This document shows, piece after piece, positions 28,005 to 36,748 of a stretch of 62,614 nt of DNA. The position numbers were made by a program, and so were the translations under genes. The notes beneath the pieces were generated by a model. That model did no database searches. It was not told the origin of the DNA and worked only from the letters and a program-made list of their open reading frames with translations. Numbering within the stretch: position 1 is the first letter of the stretch; every line of letters begins with the position of its first letter. The stretch is from a virus, in the IMG/VR virus record IMGVR_UViG_3300045961_000121, positions 1-62,614 of that record; one strand, 5' to 3'.

Positions 28005-28226
28005 GTGACAGGTCCATTCATGGTAGGCCAGCGCGTGCGAGTGCACTGGGCTGGGGACGATTCGGTGCTGGAGGGCAACCTCAATGCACTGGAGTTCGAG
28101 AGCAAGGACGACCTCATCATCGGGTGGGGCAACCAGATGGTGCACTTCTGGGACGGCAAGGAGGGCACGATGACCTACATCTTCGCCCTGCCGGACGTGA
28201 CCATCGAGATCGTGAGTGAGCCGTGA
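28005..28226 (+). CDS. Small beta-rich protein in fibre cassette
   Basis: The 73-residue protein starts at GTG 28005 behind GAGGAGAG. It has an SH3-like opening (G-Q-R-V-R-V-H-W-A-G) and ends overlapping the methyltransferase GTG by four bases. The coupling suggests it works with the modification enzymes. Family not recognised. Confidence 0.6.
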   Translation: MTGPFMVGQRVRVHWAGDDSVLEGNLNALEFESKDDLIIGWGNQMVHFWDGKEGTMTYIFALPDVTIEIVSEP

Positions 28227-28813
28227 CGGCGGCGTTTCCCACGGTGGGAACTCGGCCCGGCCCGGACTGGTTCACCGGTGGGTACGCGGAGGCCGCGTTC
28301 CGCAGGCACCTGCTGCCGCTGGCCGGGCAGCCGTTGCAGTTCCTCCAGATCGGCGCGTACTGCGGCGACGCAAGCGTGTGGATGCTGGAGAACGTGCTGA
28401 CCGAGCCCGGCGGCTGGCTGGTGGACGTGGACACATGGGTGGGGTCCGCTGAGATCGACCACGAGTCGATCGACTTCGGCGAGGTCAACCAGTTCTACCT
28501 CGACCGGATCAAGCAGTACACCCGGGTGGGCAAGTTCACCGGCACGTCGGACGAATACTTCGCCATGGCCCCGGCGCCGTTCGATTTCATCTACGTGGAC
28601 GGCGCGCACACCTCGGAGCAGGTGCTCCGCGACGCGGTGAACGCCGACCGGTACCTCAAGGTCGGTGGGCTGATCGCGTTCGATGACTACGCGTGGGGTG
28701 GCGGCGCGCGCGACGTGCCGAAGCCAGCGATCGACGCGTTCCTGCGGTGCTACGAGCAGCGCTACTCGGTGCTGGAGATCGACCTACAGGTCTGGGCAAG
28801 GAAGGTCCGATGA
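28223..28813 (+). CDS. SAM-dependent methyltransferase (Methyltransf_24-like)
   Basis: The 196-residue class I methyltransferase has motif I F-L-Q-I-G-A-Y-C-G-D, a V-D-V-D-T-W acidic loop, and F-I-Y-V-D-G-A-H-T-S-E-Q-V followed by G-G-L-I-A-F-D-D-Y, the hallmark of the Methyltransf_24 group that often acts on sugars or small hydroxyls. It is translationally coupled to a glycosyltransferase and embedded among fibre genes, so a role in methylating fibre glycans is likely. A palindrome overlaps codons 5-9 (F-P-T-V-G). Confidence 0.8.
   Translation: MTAAFPTVGTRPGPDWFTGGYAEAAFRRHLLPLAGQPLQFLQIGAYCGDASVWMLENVLTEPGGWLVDVDTWVGSAEIDHESIDFGEVNQFYLDRIKQYTRVGKFTGTSDEYFAMAPAPFDFIYVDGAHTSEQVLRDAVNADRYLKVGGLIAFDDYAWGGGARDVPKPAIDAFLRCYEQRYSVLEIDLQVWARKVR
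28236..28250. promoter_or_regulatory. Dispersed palindrome, candidate operator 5
   Basis: TTCCCAC-G-GTGGGAA 13 bases into the methyltransferase gene, so it could act on a promoter for the modification pair. Confidence 0.6.
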
Positions 28814-29745
28814 AGGTCGCGGTCAGCACCATCATGAAGGACGAGCCACCGGAGTTCATCGAGCGGTGGGCCAAGAGCGCACTCGACGCGAACCTGCTGA
28901 TGCTGGTGGACACCGGGTCCACGAACGACGCGGTTGAGTGCGCCCGCGACCTCGGGGTGGTCGTGTCGCAGATCGCGGTGCGCCCGTGGCGGTTTGATGT
29001 GGCCCGGAACGCGGCGCTGGCGATGCTGCCGGAGGACATCGACCTCGTGGTCAAGGTGGACGTGGACGAGGTGCTGCTGCCGGGCTGGCGGGACGTGATC
29101 GAGGACGCGCCACCGGCGGACCGGTACTCCTACGAGTACATCTGGAACCACACCCCGGATGGCAAGCCGGACGTGGTGTTCGCAGCCGACCACACGCACA
29201 CCCGGTTCAACTGGCAGTGGCGGCACCCGGTCCACGAGGCGCTGCACTACACCGGGGACAACCACCCGGTGACCGTTCACCTGCCGTTCACGATCGAGCA
29301 TCTGGCCGACGACACGAAGCCCCGCTCGCAGTATCTCCCACTGCTGGCGCAGGCTGTCGCGGAGGCCCCGGACGACGATCGGATGGCGCACTACTACGCC
29401 CGCGAGTTGTTCTTCCGTGGCGACTGGGCCGGGGCGCGTGCCGAGTTCGTCCGGCACCTGTCGCTGCCGACTGCGGTGTGGGCAGCGGAGCGGGCGCAGT
29501 CCTACCGGTATCTGGCCAAGATGGACGACTACCCGGAGCGGTGGCTGCTCAAGGCGGCTGCCGAGGACCCGGGGCGCCGCGAGGTGTGGGTTGACCTCGC
29601 CGATCACTGGCTGGGCCATGACCAGAAGGAGCAGGCCGCCGGGTACGCGGCTCGCGCGCTGATGATTCGTGGTCGCACCGGGGACTACATGAGCGAATCC
29701 CACGCGTGGGATGACGAGCGGTTGCGTCTGATCGCGGGAGGATGA
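28810..29745 (+). CDS. Glycosyltransferase, GT-A fold (family 2-like)
   Basis: The 311-residue protein opens with [12 protein letters not shown], then D-T-G-S-T-N-D-A, and the metal-binding V-K-V-D-V-D-E-V near residue 80, typical of GT2-type enzymes using nucleotide sugars. The C-terminal half is helical, TPR-like ([15 protein letters not shown]). It overlaps the methyltransferase by four bases. Phage-encoded glycosylation of virion proteins is known in actinophages. The Thr-rich G-P-T stalks on both sides are the obvious substrate, by analogy with glycosylated G-P-T stalks of the Bacillus exosporium protein BclA. Confidence 0.85.
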   Translation: MKVAVSTIMKDEPPEFIERWAKSALDANLLMLVDTGSTNDAVECARDLGVVVSQIAVRPWRFDVARNAALAMLPEDIDLVVKVDVDEVLLPGWRDVIEDAPPADRYSYEYIWNHTPDGKPDVVFAADHTHTRFNWQWRHPVHEALHYTGDNHPVTVHLPFTIEHLADDTKPRSQYLPLLAQAVAEAPDDDRMAHYYARELFFRGDWAGARAEFVRHLSLPTAVWAAERAQSYRYLAKMDDYPERWLLKAAAEDPGRREVWVDLADHWLGHDQKEQAAGYAARALMIRGRTGDYMSESHAWDDERLRLIAGG

Positions 29746-29749
29746 CCTC

Positions 29750-30343
29750 ATGGCCCGCCTGTACCACCGCGACCCGGGAACCGGGAACTGGGTGCCGTTG
29801 AACTACATGGGCCCGACCGGGCCTGCGGGTCCGACTGGTCCGACGGGCGCGAGTGGCGCGACGGGCGCAAGTGGCGCGATCGGCCCTACCGGTGCTCAAG
29901 GTGCGCAGGGTGCGACTGGACCGACCGGGCCGCAGGGAACGAAGGGGCTGCTCGGCCCGACTGGTCCGGCTGGGGCCACGGGTCCGACCGGCCCACAGGG
30001 CATCAAGGGCGTGACGGGTCCGGGTGGCATTCAGGGGACACCGGGACCGCAGGGCATTCAGGGTCCATACGGCGACGCCCATGACCGCTGGCGCATGGTC
30101 CGTGGCCGCACTGCGGTGCCGGGCAACAGCGGGTCGCCGTCAACACCGGTTGGCGTCGGGTTCGGGATCACTTACAACGCGACCCCGTTCCCGATCTGCA
30201 CCGGGTCGTCGTCGGTGATGGGCTCCACCGTGAAGGGCGCTGGGGTGGACGATGTGACGACTACTGCGATCTGGGTCACGGTGACGCGGACGAACACCAC
30301 GAACACCTACGTGGACTGGGCCGTCTGGGGCACGGTCTACTGA
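29750..30343 (+). CDS. Collagen-like small fibre 7 with lectin-like head
   Basis: The 197-residue paralog has the docking motif [16 protein letters not shown], a triplet stalk, and a head ending [15 protein letters not shown]. It resumes the fibre array right after the modification genes. Confidence 0.8.
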   Translation: MARLYHRDPGTGNWVPLNYMGPTGPAGPTGPTGASGATGASGAIGPTGAQGAQGATGPTGPQGTKGLLGPTGPAGATGPTGPQGIKGVTGPGGIQGTPGPQGIQGPYGDAHDRWRMVRGRTAVPGNSGSPSTPVGVGFGITYNATPFPICTGSSSVMGSTVKGAGVDDVTTTAIWVTVTRTNTTNTYVDWAVWGTVY

Positions 30344-30357
30344 TGGGAGGGTGAGCC

Positions 30358-30951
30358 ATGCCGCTGCTGTACTACCGTGACCCGACCACGAAGGCGTGGG
30401 TGCCGCTGTCTGACCCCGGCCCTGTCGGCCCCACTGGTCCTACCGGCGCTCAAGGGCTGCTCGGCCCGACCGGGCTGCTCGGCCCCACAGGACCGACCGG
30501 TCTGGCCGGTCTGCTCGGCGCGCTCGGTCCGACCGGTCTGGCGGGTCTGCTCGGCGACACCGGGCCCACGGGACCTCGTGGGCCCACCGGCCCTCAAGGT
30601 CCGCAGGGCGTGCAAGGCGCACAAGGTACGCAGGGAGCGCAGGGAGCGCAGGGGGCGCAGGGCGCAGCGGGTTTGCCCGGTCAGCCGGTTGGGCTGATCG
30701 TCCGATTCGGGTACGTGATCGTCAACCCGGTGGCGAGCACCCCGACAGCAACAGCGATCGCGTTCGGGAACTACTACGGCGTGGGGTCGTTCACCCAGCC
30801 GCCGACGGTCCTTGTCGCGGCGAACACCACCGTGCCCGGGACTGTCCGTGCCGTCGGTTCGGACGCGATCACCGCATCCGGGTGCAACCTGATGATCTAC
30901 CGGACGACGACGACGGCCACCGGTCTGCACTTCATTGCGATTGGGGTCTGA
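30358..30951 (+). CDS. Collagen-like small fibre 8 with lectin-like head
   Basis: The 197-residue paralog has docking motif [14 protein letters not shown]. Its stalk is unusual in using G-L-L and G-L-A triplets beside G-P-T, so fewer Thr are available. Head: [10 protein letters not shown] and [16 protein letters not shown]. Confidence 0.8.
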   Translation: MPLLYYRDPTTKAWVPLSDPGPVGPTGPTGAQGLLGPTGLLGPTGPTGLAGLLGALGPTGLAGLLGDTGPTGPRGPTGPQGPQGVQGAQGTQGAQGAQGAQGAAGLPGQPVGLIVRFGYVIVNPVASTPTATAIAFGNYYGVGSFTQPPTVLVAANTTVPGTVRAVGSDAITASGCNLMIYRTTTTATGLHFIAIGV

Positions 30952-30952
30952 C

Positions 30953-31783
30953 ATGGGCAGGATGTACTTCCAAGACCCGGCGGACCAGCAGTGGAAGTTG
31001 GTCCCGCTGATCGGCCCCGCCGGACCGACCGGTCCCGCTGGACCGCTTGGGCTCACCGGCCTGATCGGCCCCACCGGGCAGACGGGCGCGACCGGCCCAC
31101 AGGGTGTCAGCGGAGGGGTCGGCCCCACCGGCCCCACCGGTCCGCAAGGGGCGCGGGGCGCGACTGGGCCGCAAGGTCTGATCGGCCCCACCGGTGCGCA
31201 GGGCGGTCAGGGAACGCAGGGCGCGCAGGGCGTTCAGGGAACGCAGGGCGCACAGGGGCCACAAGGCCCGGCAGGGGCGAACCACCCAGTCATCTTCCGG
31301 GTCGGCGGCTCATGGGTGTACCCGACGGCGAACGCGAACTCACAGGGCGCGTGGACGGCGTTCTCGACGGCGTACGGCTCGGTTCCGCAGTGCGTGGTGT
31401 CGATGCGTTCCGGGGTGCCGGGCGACACATGGGTCAGCGTGTCGCACACCGGCCTGACGGCTGCCGGGTTCTACCCGGTGGTCTACCGTACGAACACGAC
31501 CGGCTGCTACGTGGACTTCATGGCTACCGGGGTGCGCCCAGCGACGAGAATGGCCGAGGAGCGGGCGCGCTGGAGCGATCTCAGCCAGCACGTGTTCTTC
31601 GTTCAGGTGCCGGAGGTGCCGGACGGCCACGTCCTGATCGAGGCGGTGTCGCACGACGTGGACTTGGACACGGGACTGCTCCGGTTCTTCGATGTGTCGG
31701 GAGCGCTGGTGGACGAACTCCCCGGTGGAGAATGGACCAGCGTCCAGAAGGAATACCTCATTGGCGGACGGACAACCCTGTAG
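30953..31783 (+). CDS. Collagen-like small fibre 9 with extended C-terminus
   Basis: The 276-residue paralog has docking motif [12 protein letters not shown], a stalk, and a lectin-like head ending [10 protein letters not shown]. It then has about 80 extra residues ([14 protein letters not shown]) absent from the others, perhaps an extra binding domain. It is the last member of the array. Confidence 0.8.
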   Translation: MGRMYFQDPADQQWKLVPLIGPAGPTGPAGPLGLTGLIGPTGQTGATGPQGVSGGVGPTGPTGPQGARGATGPQGLIGPTGAQGGQGTQGAQGVQGTQGAQGPQGPAGANHPVIFRVGGSWVYPTANANSQGAWTAFSTAYGSVPQCVVSMRSGVPGDTWVSVSHTGLTAAGFYPVVYRTNTTGCYVDFMATGVRPATRMAEERARWSDLSQHVFFVQVPEVPDGHVLIEAVSHDVDLDTGLLRFFDVSGALVDELPGGEWTSVQKEYLIGGRTTL

Positions 31784-31791
31784 GAGGGGCT

Positions 31792-32049
31792 GTGGGACGA
31801 CTTGCAGACGGCAGCGGCCACGCGTTCGGCGTGGTCCTTCCCAACAGGGGCGAGCGACTTGCCGACGGCCAAGAGGTCATCGACGTGGTGGTGGCGACCG
31901 GATGGGCGCAGTACGCAGACGAGGACGGCGGGGTCCACCTCGTGCTGTCGGACCCGGATGCGAACATCGTGGCCCGCTACGCCCCCGGCGAGTGGGTCGA
32001 TGTGCTGAACGAACTGCCCGGCCTTGACGAGGAGCCCGAGGAGTCCTGA
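31792..32049 (+). CDS. Small acidic protein after fibre array
   Basis: The 85-residue protein starts at GTG 31792 behind GTAGGAGGGG, with a beta-rich body (V-V-V-A-T-G-W-A-Q-Y) and acidic tail. The final base overlaps the next ATG. It may be a fibre chaperone; nothing specific supports this. Confidence 0.55.
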   Translation: MGRLADGSGHAFGVVLPNRGERLADGQEVIDVVVATGWAQYADEDGGVHLVLSDPDANIVARYAPGEWVDVLNELPGLDEEPEES

Positions 32050-32363
32050 TGGCTCGGATCAGTCTCGGGCCGGAGCGGCGCCGCGACGGCTACGACGTGG
32101 CCTACGTGGCGGTCATCATGATCGGCGTGTTCCTGTCGTGCGTGATCCTTGCGCTCGGGTTGGACTTGGCGCTGAACGGGCAGACGGCGATCAGCGACAA
32201 CGGCCAACTGGTGATCGTCGCCGGGATGGGCACGATCGGCAGCATCGCTGGTGGTGCGCTGGGCTACTGGGCCGGAGCGACGACGGCGAAGTCAGGTGGA
32301 CTCGATGACGAGGACAGGCCGACGGTCAGTGCGGATGAGTCGCTGGAGGACGAAGGGGCGTGA
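32049..32363 (+). CDS. Holin-like membrane protein A
   Basis: The 104-residue protein has two membrane segments (about residues 19-40 and 55-78, the second Gly/Ala-rich) and charged ends, acidic at the C-terminus. It lies just upstream of another two-pass membrane protein and the endolysin, the usual place for holins. Confidence 0.65.
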   Translation: MARISLGPERRRDGYDVAYVAVIMIGVFLSCVILALGLDLALNGQTAISDNGQLVIVAGMGTIGSIAGGALGYWAGATTAKSGGLDDEDRPTVSADESLEDEGA

Positions 32364-32370
32364 CAGCGCA

Positions 32371-32658
32371 GTGAAGATGAGCAGCGCGTGGAAGCGGCTC
32401 GGCCCGCTCGCGGCTGCGGTGTTCCTGCTGATCGGCGCCGGTGTCCAACTGAGGCTCGCCGGTGGCGACGCATCCAGCGCCAACTCGTCATTCGCGGTGA
32501 TGCTGGTTGCTGCCGGGTTCGTGGTGCTCGGGTCATGGCTGACGATTGAGGTGTGGCACCACCACGACACGAACCGGCAACCGCTGGGACTGGTAGACGA
32601 GGTGACGGTCGTGACGCAGGAAGTCACGGGCGGCGACCCCGCGAGAGAAGGAGACTGA
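32371..32658 (+). CDS. Holin-like membrane protein B
   Basis: The 95-residue protein (GTG 32371 or ATG 32377) has two membrane segments (about 10-30 and 42-62) and an acidic tail, directly upstream of the endolysin. Together with the preceding gene it may form a two-component holin or holin/antiholin pair. Confidence 0.65.
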   Translation: MKMSSAWKRLGPLAAAVFLLIGAGVQLRLAGGDASSANSSFAVMLVAAGFVVLGSWLTIEVWHHHDTNRQPLGLVDEVTVVTQEVTGGDPAREGD

Positions 32659-32659
32659 C

Positions 32660-33928
32660 ATGGGCTGGCCCGTTCCGAACCAGTACGACCTGTCCACCCA
32701 CTACGGCAAGCGCGGGTCGTCGTGGTCGTGCAACAAGGACTCATCCGGCAAGGGTGTGCACACGGGTGCGGACTTCGCCTGCCCGGTGGGCACCCCGGTG
32801 TACGCGACGATCGCGGGCACGGTCCGCCACCGCAACTACGGGTCGGCGTTCGGCAACCATCAGGTCGCCATCAGCCCGTCGAAGGGCCAGCCGTACGCCG
32901 ATGGCGAGGTGTTCTACGCGCACATGCGCAGCCGGGTCGCTGACGGAACCGAGGTGAAGCCGGGAGACAAGATCGGCGAGGTGGGCACCGAGGGCAACGT
33001 GACCGGCCCGCACCTGCACTACGAGTTCCATCCCAAGACGAAGGGCTCGTGGAACTGCAACGTGCACGCGGACCCGGGCCCGACGCTGGCGGGCAACATC
33101 GTGCCGGGGAAGGTGTACCTGTCGAAGTTGGTCTACGGGCAGAAGGACTCCGACAGCGTGTCCCGGTTGCAGGAATCGCTCAACGCGCATCCGCTGGCCG
33201 GTGGGGCGAACCTGCCTGTGACGGGCAACTACGGTGACCAGACCGATGCTGAGGTGCGCAAGTGCCAGCAGCAGCACGGGTTCGGCAACGACCCGGCCAA
33301 GGGGTCGAGTGTGGGCCCGAAGCAGGCCGAGCACCTGTTCGCTGGCACCGGCAACACGATCGTCAACGACCTCCCGCAAGAGCCCACCGATCCCGAGGAG
33401 CCCCCGGTGTCCAGCAAGCGCTTCATCTACAAGTTCAGCGGCAAGCCGTCCAACACACAGGCGATCGGCACCTCGTACGGGGTGGTGGACCTGTCGTCGT
33501 TCACTCCTCCGGGTGACGGGTTCCTGCTGTCGATGCTGTACCTGAACGCGGCGCACTCGTTCAAGTCCGGGGTGAACGAGGCTGGGTTCCGGGTGCGGTC
33601 GGTGCGCGAGGCGTACAAGGGCAAGGAGGTGGACTACTCCGGGTACGGTGACTTCACCCCGAACCGGAACCTGACGAAGCCGGGTGAGTTCGTCCTGACG
33701 CACCTGTGGTTCGAGATGTGCGAGGCGGGCCGTCCGATCCACTGGGAGGTGGACCGCGCGTCGGCGTTCGCGTCGTTCACGCTGGGCACCCGGTACACGA
33801 AGTGGCTGTGGATCAGCGCGGATGTGTTCGCGGCGATGAACCGGGCACTGGGGTCGCCGGAGGCGGTCGCGGAGGCGCTGCGGGCGTTCTTCGACCACGG
33901 CGATGACGAGTGCGAGATCGCGCTGTAG
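32660..33928 (+). CDS. Endolysin: M23 endopeptidase with peptidoglycan-binding domain
   Basis: The 422-residue lysin has an N-terminal M23 metallopeptidase with zinc ligands His34 and Asp38 (H-T-G-A-D), catalytic His88 (Y-A-H-M) and His118/His120 (H-L-H-Y-E-F). M23 enzymes cut peptide cross-links of peptidoglycan. A PG_binding_1-like domain follows (about 160-225, D-S-V-S-R-L-Q-E-S-L-N and T-D-A-E-V-R-K-C-Q). A 170-residue beta-rich C-terminal domain after a Pro/Glu linker is unrecognised and may bind the wall. No signal peptide is visible, so export relies on the holins. Confidence 0.9.
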   Translation: MGWPVPNQYDLSTHYGKRGSSWSCNKDSSGKGVHTGADFACPVGTPVYATIAGTVRHRNYGSAFGNHQVAISPSKGQPYADGEVFYAHMRSRVADGTEVKPGDKIGEVGTEGNVTGPHLHYEFHPKTKGSWNCNVHADPGPTLAGNIVPGKVYLSKLVYGQKDSDSVSRLQESLNAHPLAGGANLPVTGNYGDQTDAEVRKCQQQHGFGNDPAKGSSVGPKQAEHLFAGTGNTIVNDLPQEPTDPEEPPVSSKRFIYKFSGKPSNTQAIGTSYGVVDLSSFTPPGDGFLLSMLYLNAAHSFKSGVNEAGFRVRSVREAYKGKEVDYSGYGDFTPNRNLTKPGEFVLTHLWFEMCEAGRPIHWEVDRASAFASFTLGTRYTKWLWISADVFAAMNRALGSPEAVAEALRAFFDHGDDECEIAL

Positions 33929-33930
33929 CC

Positions 33931-34083
33931 ATGATGGTCCGGGTGCTGGCGGCAGCGGTGGTGGCCGTGATGTGGACTGTGGTGCGCATCATGGACTGGA
34001 TGGACCCGGAGGAGTACGACGACGAGGCCGAGGAGGCTGACTGGCCTGAGCCGGACTTCGCGCCGGACTCTGATGAGGAATGA
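33931..34083 (+). CDS. Single-pass mini-membrane protein
   Basis: The 50-residue protein has an N-terminal hydrophobic segment (V-L-A-A-A-V-V-A-V-M-W-T-V-V) and a very acidic C-terminus with many Asp/Glu. It lies two bases after the endolysin stop. It may be a lysis accessory (antiholin or spanin-like regulator). Confidence 0.55.
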   Translation: MMVRVLAAAVVAVMWTVVRIMDWMDPEEYDDEAEEADWPEPDFAPDSDEE

Positions 34084-34145
34084 CCGACCAGAACCGCTCG
34101 GTGGTGAGTACGATCAGCACGAGCGCCAACCCACAGGAGGACCGC

Positions 34146-34601
34146 ATGGCCACTCGCACCAAGACCACCGTATCTGAGCCGGAGTTCGTGGACCTCGATG
34201 GGGACGGCGACGCTGACGCCGTGGTGACCCGTCGCAAGACGGTGACCAAGACCGTCGTCGAGGAGGAGGACATCGTGCTCCTGCCCGAGGAGCAGGAGAC
34301 GCCCGATCCGTCTGGCGGTGGCACGCCGCGTGCCGCTGGCGACCCGGGTGAGTGCGGATCGAATCCGTGCCTCCAGCGCACCGCGCTGACCTTCACCGAG
34401 GGTGGCACCGGTCTGACCCTGATCGCCACCCCGTCATGGAAGGGCAACATCGCGTGGGACTTCGGTGACGGCTCGGCGGTCGTCGTCGGTCGCGGGCCGG
34501 TGGAGCACGAGTACGACGTGGCTGGGCCGTACACGGTCAAGGCCACTCCGCTGCACTCGGCGTGCCTCAAGGCTGGTTCCGCGACTGTCACGGTTGCGTG
34601 A
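34146..34601 (+). CDS. PKD-domain virion protein with Ca-binding-like loop
   Basis: The 151-residue protein has an early D-L-D-G-D-G-D-A-D motif like a calcium-binding loop, an acidic linker, and a C-terminal PKD/Ig-like domain (W-D-F-G-D-G-S-A-V-V ... E-H-E-Y). Such domains decorate virions and aid weak binding to cell surfaces. The ATG at 34146 follows AGGAGG; the longer in-frame start at 34080 lacks one. Confidence 0.7.
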   Translation: MATRTKTTVSEPEFVDLDGDGDADAVVTRRKTVTKTVVEEEDIVLLPEEQETPDPSGGGTPRAAGDPGECGSNPCLQRTALTFTEGGTGLTLIATPSWKGNIAWDFGDGSAVVVGRGPVEHEYDVAGPYTVKATPLHSACLKAGSATVTVA

Positions 34602-34783
34602 TGGGCGCTACTTCCCACCGTGGGTTTCCCTACCCGGAGCCCGCTGACCTGATGAAGCCGCGCGTGGACATCACCGAACTCGCGCAAGACCTCGACGCGA
34701 AGTTGCCGAAGATCACCTACAGCACCGGCGCGGCGCCGACGACCAACGTGCGGGACGGCGACATCCACCTCCAGTACGTCTGA
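34601..34783 (+). CDS. Small protein, 60 residues
   Basis: The start overlaps the previous stop by one base. It has a short N-terminal region encoding a degenerate palindrome and a C-terminus T-T-N-V-R-D-G-D-I-H-L-Q-Y-V typical of fibre-linked proteins in actinophages (compare G-T-I-W-V at fibre ends). Role unknown. Confidence 0.55.
   Translation: MGATSHRGFPYPEPADLMKPRVDITELAQDLDAKLPKITYSTGAAPTTNVRDGDIHLQYV
34612..34626. promoter_or_regulatory. Dispersed palindrome, degenerate copy 6
   Basis: TTCCCAC-C-GTGGGTT; the right half has lost AA. It lies near the start of the 60-residue gene. Confidence 0.35.
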
Positions 34784-34799
34784 GCGAGAGGTCTGACCC

Positions 34800-36095
34800 G
34801 TGGCTTGGAAGGTCCGCGACGGCGGCGCGTGGCACGACGTGAATCACCCGACCGTGGTGGTTGATGGCGAGTCGCGCACCGTCGTCCGTGGGCTGGTCCG
34901 GGTCGGTGGGGCGTGGCGCCGGTTCTACCCGGACTCGGAGATCACCTCGACTGCGATCACTGGCGGTCTGACTGGCACCGTTGAGGTGGGGGTGGCCAAG
35001 ACGGTCACCGGCACTGTGACTGCGGTCAGCGGCTCGATCTCGGGTGGCACGGTCACGGTGTTCCAGCGTCAGAACGCGTCGTCGCCGTGGGTGGCGGTGG
35101 GTACGGCCACCCCCACCACCGGCGCGATCGCCACATGGTCGGCCTCGGTCACCCCGTCGCTGTGCAGCGCCACGGAGTTCAAGGCGGTGTACTCGGGGAC
35201 GGCCACCTACGAGGGGTCGGAGTCGGCGCCGCAGGCGGTGCAGGTCATCGTCCGGGCTCCGGCCAAGCCGAGCGGGACAGCGATCGGGACGACGACGGCG
35301 AGCCTGTCGTGGACTGCGGTGCCGGGCGCCACGGGCTACAAGGTCTACCGGAACGGGGCACTGGTCGCCACGCAGGCGGGCACCACGATCAGCCAGTCCG
35401 GGCTGACCCCGAACACGGACTACTCGTGGACGGTGGTGGCCACGAACGGGGCGTGCGAGTCGGCGGCGTCCCCGGCAAAGACCGGCAAGACGGGGCAGGA
35501 CGCGGTGGTGGACTCCGGGTCGGCCACGATCGAGGTCCGCCCGCAGGCGACGAACTCCTACCGGCCCGACGTGGGCTGGGGGTACATCGGGGAGAATGTC
35601 GGGCAGGGCTACTACTCGGACTCGGGCCGGAACTACACCGGCGTGCTGGACTACGGCGGTCAGGCCGCATTGCAGGCTGCGGTGATCGCGGCGCTTGGTG
35701 CGAACGGGGCCACCCGGTTCGCCAACATGACGGTCAGCGATGCCCGGGTGTACCTCCAGAAGCGCACCGGTGTCGGGTCCGCTGGGTCCATCACGATCTC
35801 GTTCTTCAACAGCCCGGCGGTGGCCGGGTCCGGCGGCGCCCCGGCGCGCAACGGGACGAAGGTCGATCAGGCGTCGGCGGCGTCCGGCGCTGGGTCGTGG
35901 GAGTCGATCGGGGTGGCGCACTGGCAGGCGCTCAAGGACGGGACTGCGCGGTCGATCGTGCTCTACAACGCGACGACGACGAACTACGCCCAGTTCGACG
36001 GCAAGAGCAGTGCGGCGAACCGGTGCAACCTGCAACTGGACTGCTCGTGGAACTACCAACTGACCACGGCGGTCACGCCTACGTGGACGAACTAG
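34800..36095 (+). CDS. Ig/Fn3-domain minor tail or surface protein
   Basis: The 431-residue protein has N-terminal short motifs M-A-W-K-V-R-D-G-G-A-W (akin to the fibre docking motif), an Ig-like domain (about 45-150), a fibronectin type III domain (about 155-235, A-T-G-Y-K-V-Y-R-N-G and Y-S-W-T-V-V-A), then a 190-residue beta-rich C-terminal domain. Fn3/Ig domains are common on phage tails and act in adhesion. The GTG start follows GAGAGG. Confidence 0.7.
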   Translation: MAWKVRDGGAWHDVNHPTVVVDGESRTVVRGLVRVGGAWRRFYPDSEITSTAITGGLTGTVEVGVAKTVTGTVTAVSGSISGGTVTVFQRQNASSPWVAVGTATPTTGAIATWSASVTPSLCSATEFKAVYSGTATYEGSESAPQAVQVIVRAPAKPSGTAIGTTTASLSWTAVPGATGYKVYRNGALVATQAGTTISQSGLTPNTDYSWTVVATNGACESAASPAKTGKTGQDAVVDSGSATIEVRPQATNSYRPDVGWGYIGENVGQGYYSDSGRNYTGVLDYGGQAALQAAVIAALGANGATRFANMTVSDARVYLQKRTGVGSAGSITISFFNSPAVAGSGGAPARNGTKVDQASAASGAGSWESIGVAHWQALKDGTARSIVLYNATTTNYAQFDGKSSAANRCNLQLDCSWNYQLTTAVTPTWTN

Positions 36096-36104
36096 GAGGC
36101 CGAC

Positions 36105-36608
36105 ATGGCATGTGGCTGCGACTCCAAGATGGGCTGCGAGTGCATGTTGCTCGGCGGCGACGGCATCACCGTCACCGGCATCGGCACGGCTGGCGACCCG
36201 TTCATCATCACGAACTCCCGGCAGCAGTTGGGCGTGCAGGACACCCCGTCGCTGGACCTGAGCGTGGTTGGAAGCCTCATCACCGGCAAGGTCCAGTTGG
36301 CGCCGGTGCTCAAGGTGGCCGACACATCGACGGTGGACCTGACGCTGGCTGGTGGCGGCACGGAGGCGGTGCCGTTCACCCTGTCGGCGGCGATGAAGGG
36401 CGTGGTGCTTGACGGCGGTGCGACGGGCAACGTCCTGACGCAGAAGCCGGACGGGACGTGGGGTCCGGGCCCGGCGACGCAGGCCCCGCTCGGCGCGGTG
36501 GCCACCGCCAATGGGGTGAAGGGCGATGGGTCCGGCGGTGACCCGGTGCGGATCAGCGCCCGCACCTACGCCGAGTGGGAAGCGATCGTGGACGCCGCTG
36601 TGTTCTGA
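36105..36608 (+). CDS. Fibre-tip-like protein, last rightward gene
   Basis: The 167-residue protein opens M-A-C-G-C-D-S-K-M-G-C-E-C and continues with beta-rich repeats (I-T-V-T-G-I-G-T-A-G-D-P-F) seen in phage fibre and base domains. It ends the rightward operon; a palindrome starts on the base after its stop. Confidence 0.65.
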   Translation: MACGCDSKMGCECMLLGGDGITVTGIGTAGDPFIITNSRQQLGVQDTPSLDLSVVGSLITGKVQLAPVLKVADTSTVDLTLAGGGTEAVPFTLSAAMKGVVLDGGATGNVLTQKPDGTWGPGPATQAPLGAVATANGVKGDGSGGDPVRISARTYAEWEAIVDAAVF

Positions 36609-36623
36609 TTCCCACGGTGGGAA
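36609..36623. promoter_or_regulatory. Dispersed palindrome, candidate operator 7
   Basis: TTCCCAC-G-GTGGGAA immediately after the stop of the last rightward gene, in the convergent gap. There is no promoter role here, which favours a transcription-blocking or boundary role. Confidence 0.6.
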
Positions 36624-36686
36624 GTGGTGCGGCCCGGCGCCGTCACCTTGGTCGTCGTGGGGCACCGTCTCGATGCCGGTTCCACT

Positions 36687-36711
36687 GTCGCAGCATGTGG
36701 CTTGCTGCGAC
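36687..36711. terminator. Bidirectional hairpin between convergent operons
   Basis: Perfect 9-bp stem GTCGCAGCA / TGCTGCGAC with a 7-base loop, in the 140-bp gap between the converging arms. There is no U tract, as is usual in high-GC actinobacterial terminators. It probably ends both transcripts. Confidence 0.65.
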
Positions 36712-36748
36712 CCGGGCCTCGCCGGAGGTACGCGTCCCTCCGACTGGT

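Noticed and set aside
18699-31783. CRISPR or tandem DNA repeats in the fibre region
   Set aside because: Repeats are codon-level triplets with variable spacing; there are no spacers or constant direct repeats.
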